Source: Pseudomonas sp. A-RE-19 (GTDB taxonomy: Bacteria; Pseudomonadota; Gammaproteobacteria; Pseudomonadales; Pseudomonadaceae). Taken from it: 64,000 nucleotides of DNA. The stretch lies in contig NZ_JAHBDQ010000001.1 of NCBI RefSeq assembly GCF_019956555.1, positions 1-64,000 of the forward strand, in the 5' to 3' direction. Of this stretch, positions 1 through 7,376 are shown piece by piece (the stretch's first letter is position 1; each line of letters opens with the position of its first letter). The position numbers and the translations under genes were made by a program. Under the pieces are notes generated by a model. It was not told the origin of the DNA. It ran no database searches and saw only the letters and a program-made list of their open reading frames with translations.

Positions 1-174
1 ATAAGAGACAGCCCCCCGCCCTCTACACCTCATTCCATTCCCCGTGGGGGAACATAACCAAATTCAAATTCTTTGTGAGGTTACCTGGGAGAGTGGTGGG
101 AAGCGCTACTCCAGGAAAGGCTGTCCTCGCCCCATCAGCCCCACCAATTTCAGGATAGGGCAAGTGTTCAGCCA

Positions 175-850
175 GGTGATACCGGCGAGCAGTTCCACGG
201 TAACAGGGCTTTGTAATCCTCAACCGAGGACGCCAGTGGCAAACGTTCCTATGCGTGGCGCAGCTATGCATAGGATTCTTCGCCGTTGGCTTTTACCGTG
301 TCGACCAGGGTGTGAAGTTGAGCGCTGGCCGTTGCCCCTTGGGCGTGTCGCTGAACAACCAGTTTTTTCTACAGCGATCGGCCTTGCGATCTTCATCGCA
401 GCTGTCCTTCAGGTCACGCTCGATGCCGTAAAGCTTGTTGATGAGGTTCAGCGCGATATCCGCACGTCCCGTCTTGCCCTTGGGGTTGCACTTTTTGCGC
501 TTCGACGAACTTACGCCGTGCGGCGCCCAACAGCGCAAACGTTCAACGCCTGCCTGTGCGTCCAGCGCGGTACACGGCGTAATCGTAGCCGCATAGCCAT
601 CGAGCAAGCGCGTCGCCACCTCCTGCGCCCGGCTGGTGAAGTAGTCAAAAAGGATCATCGGCCTGTCAGACGGGCCACCGGCCTGCACCCACATCCAGGA
701 CTGGTTGCCTGGCTCCCGATCTGGCTCTTTAAGCACCTCCACGCGCATTTCATCGTAGTGGACGATGCAGTTACATCAAATTAAGCAGTGGCTGAAAGTG
801 CTCACCGCACTGGATGACCCAGCGGGCCGAGCTCTGGCGCGGGACATCGT
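175..850 (-). pseudogene. IS66-family transposase remnant with internal deletions
   Basis: Reading leftwards, the fragments follow the order of an IS66 transposase. First comes ARWVIQCGEHFQPLLNLM, then HYDEMRVEVLKEP, then WMWVQAGGPSDRPMILFDY and KGKTGRADIALNLINKLYG. DEDRKADR follows and is joined directly to RKNWLFSDTPKG. Last is SSVEDYKALLPWNC, the usual C-terminus. From family knowledge, about 90 residues normally separate DEDRKAxR from RKNWLFSDT, so this join is an internal deletion. There is a stop/frame change before HYDEM, a second frame change after SDTPKG, and two in-frame TAG codons in the C-terminal part (YA*LRHA*ERLP). The N-terminal half is absent. It cannot encode a working transposase. 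It marks an old insertion at the edge of the polysaccharide locus. Exact borders and terminal repeats were not resolved. Confidence 0.85.
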
Positions 851-941
851 CATCGGGGGAGGCCTTTTAGGCATCACCCCCACCTCGTCACACAAACCAG
901 ATTGACAATGAAGTGACTACCAACCATCCCCAAACGCAAAA

Positions 942-1706
942 TTAATCACGCACGGAGGAAGCTGCCTGCTGATACAAAAAAAATAAACGTTTAGCATACA
1001 AGCCATGTCCGTAATCATTCGGATGCCAGCGCACCCCGTCAGATGAACCGTCACCATGGGCTAGTGGAAGAGCCGCGATATCAGCTACTGAAGAGTAAGG
1101 CACATGCTCTTTAGAGGAGACCGACGCCATCACTCTATCGACCTCCCCGGACCAACCACTGTAACGCCCAAGGCCATCCTGACGAGACAAGGACCATGGG
1201 CCCACGGCAATGATACTCGGACGACTGTCTAGTTGCCGTAGAGCAATAATTAGCTTTCTGTAATTTTCTTCTACAATACCGATTCCGCTTTTAATATCTT
1301 CGTGCTCACCTAGCTGAATGACCACAAGATTTGGGTGCGTATTAATTACAGAGCCCAACGCTCGGAGTCGCTGGTCAATTGTGCCACTTCCTCCTGCGGT
1401 GTGATAACAGACCACCGCCGACTGCTCGCGGGCATCACTAATTTCTCGACTTAAAATACTTACATAATCGGACTGCCTGGAGGACGCGGCCATACCGCTT
1501 GTATGACTCCATCCTAGATTCTTCCTTGTCGTCTCATCGAAGCCATGCAAAGTAATGCTGTCACCGACAAACAATATCCGGTAAGCCTTGACGTTTTCAG
1601 TATCACATGGCATCACCGCGTCTAGTTGTGACAGCGGCGCAGCAGCCAAAAAGGAGCAACCAAGAGCAAACACACTCCCTACCCACACCCTCATTAGACC
1701 TTTCAT
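942..1706 (-). CDS. Secreted SGNH/GDSL-family hydrolase
   Basis: This 254-residue protein begins with a hydrophobic signal peptide (residues about 5-23, ending in a run of alanines), so it should be exported. FVGDSIT at residues 46-52 is the GDS block with Ser50 as likely nucleophile. The C-terminal DGVRWHPNDYGH (residues 223-234) supplies the Asp/His pair, with His228 as the likely catalytic base. SGNH hydrolases of this kind commonly add or remove O-acetyl groups on polysaccharides. It overlaps the upstream acyltransferase by ATGA, so the two are translationally coupled and probably act on the same polymer. Whether it acts as esterase or transferase cannot be decided from sequence. The third and fourth SGNH blocks (Gly and Asn) were not assigned firmly. 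Confidence 0.75.
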   Translation of the reverse strand: MKGLMRVWVGSVFALGCSFLAAAPLSQLDAVMPCDTENVKAYRILFVGDSITLHGFDETTRKNLGWSHTSGMAASSRQSDYVSILSREISDAREQSAVVCYHTAGGSGTIDQRLRALGSVINTHPNLVVIQLGEHEDIKSGIGIVEENYRKLIIALRQLDSRPSIIAVGPWSLSRQDGLGRYSGWSGEVDRVMASVSSKEHVPYSSVADIAALPLAHGDGSSDGVRWHPNDYGHGLYAKRLFFLYQQAASSVRD

Positions 1707-2800
1707 TCAAAACTTTTCACCCGCTTTCTAAAATCAGCTGAACTACTAAAGTATTGTTTAACATAACGATTGAGCTTGTCCGTCAGTGGACACTCAACAA
1801 AACGATAAATGAACCCCCCGACGCAAAGGGCGACAAAGATACTGCCAATCACCGACGGAACAGAATAGATCATGCCAAGTCTCTTGAACACCTCAGGTAC
1901 CACAGGGGCAGTTAAAGGATGAAATAAATAAATGGAGTAAGACGCCGCCCCCAAAAACACCAAACCCCGAGGCACTGTAAACTTTACCGTCTTTTCAAGG
2001 CTAGCACAGCAATAAACCACTAAAAAAGAAGCCAAGCCATACGTTAAGGTATTTCCATATTCAGGGAAGCGCGGAAAAAACAAGTAGCCAAGGGAAAACA
2101 GCAGAATAATAACAGCAGTATTTCGCTCAATGAGCACACTTCGCTGCATTAGCCTAGCCGTCAACATTCCCCACAAAAAATTCAGAACTATTGGATCGGC
2201 ATAAAAAGCCAAAGCCACATTCCATGCATCCGTTTTAAAAACTGACGCAACTGCAAGAGCAACCAATATCGGTGCTGTAAATTTTACCGCATCTACCCGA
2301 ACCAACAATGCCAGTGTAAAAACAGCATAGAAGAACATTTCAAATAGCAACGTCCAACCGACTGCCAACAGTGGCTTGGTTTCGTTATCCACATTGATAG
2401 CTGGCACAAAAAAATAGGACTTCACTATGTACAACCAATCAACTTGCGCATGCAATACCAGGCCGGCAGCTGCCAGCAGGGTGAATAGCTTCACCGAAGT
2501 AGCAAACCAGTAAAGCGGAACAATCCTGACAATTCTGCGTATAGCAAAAAGCTTCCAAGCCCCTTCCACACTGTGCATTTTTTCAGCAGCTATCATCATC
2601 ACAAAACCGCTAATGACAAAAAATAGAGGGACCCCATTAGCACCAAGGCTATAACTAATAGTCCCTGAATCCAGCCTTTCCTTTGAGTAAAACGCAGAGT
2701 GGCAGATAACTACAGCCAATGCAGCAATGAATCGCAACACCTGAATTAACTCGAACTTACCCGCCGCTGCACTCCCCGCATGCTTTTTTGCTACCAACAT
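1703..2800 (-). CDS. Acyltransferase 3 family membrane protein (O-acyltransferase)
   Basis: This 365-residue integral membrane protein has about ten hydrophobic segments. The N-terminal block LRFIAALAVVICHSAF (residues about 22-37) carries the conserved Arg/His pattern of the acyl_transf_3 family (OafA/WecH/NodX type), and RIVRIVPLYWFA follows near residue 90. Such proteins move acetyl or similar groups across the inner membrane onto extracytoplasmic sugars. The ATG has a GGAGG ribosome site about ten bases upstream. The stop overlaps the start of the SGNH hydrolase gene, which suggests a two-gene modification unit. The codons are AT-rich compared with the GC-rich genes further right. It is divergent from the polymerase gene at 3097. 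The acyl donor and sugar acceptor are unknown. Confidence 0.85.
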   Translation of the reverse strand: MLVAKKHAGSAAAGKFELIQVLRFIAALAVVICHSAFYSKERLDSGTISYSLGANGVPLFFVISGFVMMIAAEKMHSVEGAWKLFAIRRIVRIVPLYWFATSVKLFTLLAAAGLVLHAQVDWLYIVKSYFFVPAINVDNETKPLLAVGWTLLFEMFFYAVFTLALLVRVDAVKFTAPILVALAVASVFKTDAWNVALAFYADPIVLNFLWGMLTARLMQRSVLIERNTAVIILLFSLGYLFFPRFPEYGNTLTYGLASFLVVYCCASLEKTVKFTVPRGLVFLGAASYSIYLFHPLTAPVVPEVFKRLGMIYSVPSVIGSIFVALCVGGFIYRFVECPLTDKLNRYVKQYFSSSADFRKRVKSFE

Positions 2801-3096
2801 AATTCTATAACCTCCAAGTATTAATGGCCAAAGTGCTGCAGGCCCAATAAAATCTTGGCCGAAACAAGCAGTATAAATTCAGGAAGTTTTCTTGTCGCCA
2901 CCTGATACCCGACAATTTTTAACGGCAGGAGCGTGTAAATGGCTTGTTATTTTTCGTCCAAATAAAACAATGTAGAACATGATAAAAACATGTTAGAAAA
3001 TCAAATATTTTACAATTCCTCGCCCACTAGAGCCTAAGCACTACTCCCACTCGGGAGACCAATGCACCGCAAGCACTCGACCTAAGGCCCCAACAT
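2801..3096. promoter_or_regulatory. AT-rich divergent intergenic region
   Basis: This gap separates the minus-strand acyltransferase from the plus-strand polymerase gene and must hold promoters for both. It is strongly AT-rich around 2940-3015. An inverted repeat AACATG-N7-CATGTT lies at 2976-2994 and could be an operator. No convincing -35/-10 pair could be fixed by eye, and no gene is seen. Confidence 0.4.
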
Positions 3097-4491
3097 ATGA
3101 TTTTTATCCTGGCCGCCCTCGGCACACTGGCTATGACTTTGTCATTTCGCAGGAGCGTACTGCTCATCCCAGTCTGGACGGTACTAACGCCTAAAGCTTT
3201 GCTCCTGCTTGATACACCCTCACTGCCCGCCTTCAGTCTTTACAAATATCTTTGCCTTGTAATGATAGGTATGTACCTGACAAAGAACCTATTCAAAAAA
3301 AGACAGCGCACTCCTCAAAAGCCTTTCAGTCGTGCATTTTATCTAATCCTTATCTCCTCGGCAGTTTCAGCCATATCAAACATAAGCTCTAGTAATTCTG
3401 GATTACTAACACTAACAAGCTTGGTCATTGAAGTGATCATGCCCGTGACTATCTACTGCGAATACCTTGGCAGACAAACCCCTCAAAAGCTCAATGCACT
3501 TATGAGCAAATATATAATATGCTACTGCGCCTTGGCAGCATACGGCACCCTCTGCTACTTAATAAACTATAATCCTTACATTGAATTCATTAACTCTACC
3601 ACTCATACAGGCCGCATCATTGCTCAAACCTATGCGGAAACCTTACGCGGCACCCGGGCACAAGGCACAATTTCGCACCCCATCACTTATGGTGCACTTA
3701 TTGTTATGATGTTACTCACTTACTACACAGTGAAGCTAAAAAAAGCGAAGCTCAACCTCAAAGATTATCTAAAAATCGGCTTGGCCACGACGATAATTAT
3801 TGGAGGAGCGCTATTCACAAACTCTAGAACCCCACTTATTTTATTCGCGATTCCGCTTATAATACTTGCATTTAGCCAAAGCGCAGCAAAATCCTTAAAA
3901 TACACACTAACCTTTTCCTTGATTTTTGTTACGCTCTTTTCCACTTCCGAGCTATTTAGAGATAAAGTACTATCCGTTGCTAACATATTTGATTCCAACC
4001 TCGGCGAAGACATGAATGGCTCCGACTTAGCCATGCGCGGCGCACAATTTGCAGCTTCCGCCCGTCATTTCTTTAACTCTCCGCTTGTCGGAGGCGGCCT
4101 TGATGCAACTCGCAACATTGTATCCTCAGGCCTCGACCCAGACCTTTTCAATACTGAAAGTATCGTATTTCGCTTGATGATTGACCAAGGCACTCTTGGC
4201 CTCATTAGTTATGCTGCATTCTTCTTTTTACTTTATATCAAAGTCGCTCGAACCATCCAACGAGAGTCTGCTCGACGCATGTATCTGGGAATGATGATTG
4301 GCTACATTACCTTTACAATATCCACCGGCCTCATTGACACACTACAGAATACCCTATTCATGATTTGCGCCCTCTACTATATATTTAAATTTGAAGCCAA
4401 TGAAAATCGCTCTATCACACCGAGACCTACCCTGTTCCAGGGCAACTACCCTGGAACAATGCCACCAAAAAATCACGCAATAGCTTCCTAA
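3097..4491 (+). CDS. wzy: Wzy-type O-antigen/exopolysaccharide polymerase
   Basis: This 464-residue protein is almost entirely hydrophobic, with roughly ten to twelve membrane segments and a large central loop around residues 170-200. The block TNSRTPLILFAIP (about residue 240) followed by NSPLVGGGLDATRN is typical of the O-antigen ligase/polymerase superfamily. In a locus with wzx, wzc and wza, the polymerase role (joining repeat units on undecaprenyl diphosphate at the periplasmic face) is far likelier than the ligase role. Wzy sequences diverge widely, so the call rests on topology and context. The gene is AT-rich. It is the first of three plus-strand genes (polymerase, acyltransferase, GH99-like) that point toward the minus-strand export operon. 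The start ATG has a weak AAGG upstream. Confidence 0.8.
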   Translation: MIFILAALGTLAMTLSFRRSVLLIPVWTVLTPKALLLLDTPSLPAFSLYKYLCLVMIGMYLTKNLFKKRQRTPQKPFSRAFYLILISSAVSAISNISSSNSGLLTLTSLVIEVIMPVTIYCEYLGRQTPQKLNALMSKYIICYCALAAYGTLCYLINYNPYIEFINSTTHTGRIIAQTYAETLRGTRAQGTISHPITYGALIVMMLLTYYTVKLKKAKLNLKDYLKIGLATTIIIGGALFTNSRTPLILFAIPLIILAFSQSAAKSLKYTLTFSLIFVTLFSTSELFRDKVLSVANIFDSNLGEDMNGSDLAMRGAQFAASARHFFNSPLVGGGLDATRNIVSSGLDPDLFNTESIVFRLMIDQGTLGLISYAAFFFLLYIKVARTIQRESARRMYLGMMIGYITFTISTGLIDTLQNTLFMICALYYIFKFEANENRSITPRPTLFQGNYPGTMPPKNHAIAS

Positions 4492-4503
4492 TAGGCTTTC
4501 AAA

Positions 4504-5676
4504 ATGACAGTTATCGCAGCGCTACTACTGCTATACACACTATCAATAGCATTATTAAACAAGCTATTCAGCCACTCCACATTGCTAACTCAACAATCCT
4601 TAGATCGCTCCTCACCATTAGATGCGCTTCGAGGGATCCTTGCGACATCAGTAGTGTGCCATCACTTCATCACCACCTACTATTGGAAAACCACTGGGGT
4701 TTGGACGCGCCCTGACAGCGACCTATTAAACAACTTAGGCGCCGTCCCGGTTTCATTATTTTTTATGATTACCGGATTTCTTTTTCTGGGAAAAACTTAT
4801 GAGTCATCGCCAAACTGGACCAAATTACTCAGTTCGCGCGTACGCCGCATCATGCCGCTTTATTTATTTGTGCTTGCGGCACTTGTTATTACCAGCCTGA
4901 TCAAAACAGAGTTCAAACTGGTTCACCTCAGCGTATTAGCAAAAGAGGCACTAAAATGGCTAATCTTCTTCGGGGCATCATTTAATGGGTTCCAGGATAG
5001 CATCCGAATGACTGCTGGAGCTCATTGGACCTTAGGCTACGAGTGGATTTTCTATCTGACACTTCCACTAATAGCTATCTTATTCCGAAAAACCCCCCCA
5101 AGAGCCTACCTAATTCTGTCATTGTCCACCCTAGCACTAGTGACGTCAGGGCTTCATAACAACCTTATTAAACCTGGTCTTTTCCAGCTATTTTTTTTCG
5201 GGTTCATTCCGGTCTTAATCAAAAATCATCTACCTCACGCAGTCCCCCTACTGCAAGGAAAAAGCGCGGCATTTATTGCCACAATATTAATTGCAGCCGC
5301 ACTCTTTCAACATCAAGAGTACTCAACACTCCAAATGCTGTTGCTCGCAGTTCCATTCGCTATTATTAGCCTTGGAAACGACATATTTGGCTTACTGAAA
5401 AATCACGGACTTAAATCTCTCGGGGAAGTAAGCTATAGCATTTACCTTACTCACGGACTAATACTTTATTGGGCATTCTCGACATTCAACATTTTTGATT
5501 TTTCCAAAACCGGAATTTTGACTTTTATCGCATTGCTCCCTATCGTACTAATCGTAGTGTCAGGCACATCTGTCGTCACCTACCTATTCATCGAAAAGCC
5601 ATTTATAGCACCCAACAAAAACAAGACAAAGCCCACCCCCCAATCACTAAGCACTGCTGAACCCACTAACACTTAG
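4504..5676 (+). CDS. Second acyltransferase 3 family protein
   Basis: This 390-residue polytopic protein has the family block SPLDALRGILATSVVCHHF near residue 37, the loop Arg cluster SSRVRRIMPLYLFV near residue 115, and the C-terminal SYSIYLTHGLILYW that acyl_transf_3 proteins share. It lies 12 bases after the polymerase gene and 16 bases before the GH99-like gene, so the three are probably one transcript. A role in O-acetylating the polymer, or another polysaccharide, is inferred from family and context. It is not a close copy of the acyltransferase at 1703-2800. The two likely act on different positions or substrates. The hydrophilic C-terminal tail (about 25 residues, rich in Lys, Pro and Thr) is probably cytoplasmic. 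Confidence 0.85.
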   Translation: MTVIAALLLLYTLSIALLNKLFSHSTLLTQQSLDRSSPLDALRGILATSVVCHHFITTYYWKTTGVWTRPDSDLLNNLGAVPVSLFFMITGFLFLGKTYESSPNWTKLLSSRVRRIMPLYLFVLAALVITSLIKTEFKLVHLSVLAKEALKWLIFFGASFNGFQDSIRMTAGAHWTLGYEWIFYLTLPLIAILFRKTPPRAYLILSLSTLALVTSGLHNNLIKPGLFQLFFFGFIPVLIKNHLPHAVPLLQGKSAAFIATILIAAALFQHQEYSTLQMLLLAVPFAIISLGNDIFGLLKNHGLKSLGEVSYSIYLTHGLILYWAFSTFNIFDFSKTGILTFIALLPIVLIVVSGTSVVTYLFIEKPFIAPNKNKTKPTPQSLSTAEPTNT

Positions 5677-5692
5677 GACTTACGGTGCCATT

Positions 5693-6739
5693 TTGAAAAA
5701 GCTACTAGTTGCTTCATTTCTATCCCTGATAACTTCCACCACCTATGCCATTGACGTCGGAGTCTACTATTACCCCGGCTGGAAAAGGCCAGATGTAGAT
5801 GGCTGGGCGAAAATCAAAGCGCACCCCGAACGAGAGCCGCTTCTAGGATGGTACACAGAGGGATCGGATGAGGTGACGAGAAGGCACCTACAATGGATGG
5901 AAAAATACGGGATAAACTTCATTGCCTATGATTGGTATTGGGATCCAGGAACAGGTGTAAAAAACCGCACCTATGCTATAGACTCATACATAAAAAATGC
6001 CAAGAACTTCAACGTAGAGTTTGCTCTATTATGGGCAAACCATACGAACACTCCGGAAAGCCTGTCACAGTTTGATGAAATAGTTAATTACTGGATTTCC
6101 AACTATTTCAAAAACCCAAAATATAAAAAAATCGACGGCAAGCCTGTAGTGTATATATTTTCTTCAGACATGCTAAGCAAAGACTCAGAGAAATTTGGAT
6201 CATCCCCCAAGAAACTACTAACGAGAGCACGTAAACTAGCAAAAAATTCTGGACTTAACGGAATCTTTTTCATTGGGACGTCAGGTTCAAAAAATGACTC
6301 ACTAACACTTGGACTACCAAACCAAACGTATGATGCAGTGAGCGCCTACAACTATCAGTACGGACCGTCAAAAACCCCAAATATTCGTACTCTATCCAAA
6401 AGCTATTCGGAGCTGATGGATGGCTACTCCAAAACTTGGGACTTTACGTTGAGAACAAGCCCCTTGCCTTACGTCATCCCAGTGACCTCAGGGTGGGATA
6501 GAACGCCTTGGGGTGGAAGCAGCGATCCAGCGCACGATAATTCCTACAGCACTCCAGAGGAGTTTTCAGAGCATTTATCCCGGGCAAAGAAAGAACTTCT
6601 TGACAATCCGAAAAAAACGCTAAACACCATAATTATTTGCTGCTGGAACGAGTTCGGGGAAGGGTCTTATATTGAACCAACTAAAAAATTTGGTTTCGAC
6701 TATCTTGAGCAAATACATAAGATCCTCAAAACCCAATAG
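5693..6739 (+). CDS. Secreted GH99-like (WbsX/endo-alpha-mannosidase fold) protein
   Basis: The start is TTG, directly followed by a signal peptide (MKKLLVASFLSLITSTTYA), so the product should reach the periplasm. The mature protein opens with DVGVYYYPGWKRPDVDGW, has INFIAYDWYWDPG near residue 85, and ends with CCWNEFGEGSYIEP near residue 325. These match the conserved blocks of the glycoside hydrolase family 99/WbsX-like group, in which the WNE(W/F)GEG motif lines the active site. Related proteins occur in O-antigen and capsule loci. Possible jobs are trimming or releasing polymer, or modifying it in the periplasm, as PslG or PelA do for other polymers. That role is inference. Length (348 residues) fits one catalytic domain. 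The gene is AT-rich like its two upstream partners. Confidence 0.75.
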   Translation: MKKLLVASFLSLITSTTYAIDVGVYYYPGWKRPDVDGWAKIKAHPEREPLLGWYTEGSDEVTRRHLQWMEKYGINFIAYDWYWDPGTGVKNRTYAIDSYIKNAKNFNVEFALLWANHTNTPESLSQFDEIVNYWISNYFKNPKYKKIDGKPVVYIFSSDMLSKDSEKFGSSPKKLLTRARKLAKNSGLNGIFFIGTSGSKNDSLTLGLPNQTYDAVSAYNYQYGPSKTPNIRTLSKSYSELMDGYSKTWDFTLRTSPLPYVIPVTSGWDRTPWGGSSDPAHDNSYSTPEEFSEHLSRAKKELLDNPKKTLNTIIICCWNEFGEGSYIEPTKKFGFDYLEQIHKILKTQ

Positions 6740-7016
6740 TGTTTAAAGCAAGCTGTTATTTCGCAGTTATTTATACGGTCTTTCACAGGCCAGGCCGGCT
6801 ACTCCGGCTCGGTTATACGCTGCCGCCAGCGCTGGGCTCGCTGACGGCAAGATAAACCATGGGTATGAAATTGAAAGGCCGGACGGGGTCCTCGACGCCG
6901 ATTACATGGGGCGATGGTGTTCACGCCATCGACAAGAGAGGTGTTGCTGGAGGGGGATAGAGAGAGGATCTACGGTTACAACATGCAAGCATGGCTGATT
7001 GGTATTTCGTGCCTTT

Positions 7017-7376
7017 TCAACGCACCCAGTACCTTGAAATCAATAACCCCATCAACACGCCGATGCTATTTGCCAGCATGTCGTAGGGCGAAGCCGTACG
7101 TAACGGCATTAAACCTTGCGCGGCCTCGATGAGTACGCCGGTGAGCAAACACCCCACGGCGATCCAGCAAAATCTCACATTGGGAAAGGCCAAGCGACAA
7201 CTGCACGCAAAAACCAGAAAGCCGATCCAGTGATGAAGCTTGTCCTCTTCGACGAACAGTTCCGGGATCGGCTGAGAGCGCAATCCGGCGAACAGCAGAA
7301 TCACGGTCACCGCGGCAAAGATCAGACCCCGGAGCCAGAACGGTAACTCAACCAAACCCTTGAACCATGTAATCAT
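7017..7376 (-). CDS. VanZ-like small membrane protein
   Basis: This 119-residue protein has about four hydrophobic segments. The motif DKLHHWIGFLVFA in the middle and IEAAQGLMPLRTASPYDMLANSIG in the second half (given here only as a landmark, residues about 82-105) are the two conserved blocks of VanZ-like proteins. Its ATG overlaps the stop of the yjbH gene (ATGA), so it is the last gene of the export operon. VanZ-family proteins have no settled biochemical role beyond teicoplanin resistance in enterococci. Here it may assist assembly or attachment of the polymer. The stretch of 277 bases to its left shows no gene. Confidence 0.75.
   Translation of the reverse strand: MITWFKGLVELPFWLRGLIFAAVTVILLFAGLRSQPIPELFVEEDKLHHWIGFLVFACSCRLAFPNVRFCWIAVGCLLTGVLIEAAQGLMPLRTASPYDMLANSIGVLMGLLISRYWVR

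Noticed and set aside
44..784. Plus-strand frame of 246 codons at the left edge
   Set aside because: It runs antisense to the IS66 remnant, which explains the sequence better.
6914..7132. Plus-strand frame of 72 codons between the GH99-like and VanZ-like genes
   Set aside because: No ribosome site or homology, and it runs into the VanZ-like gene on the other strand.
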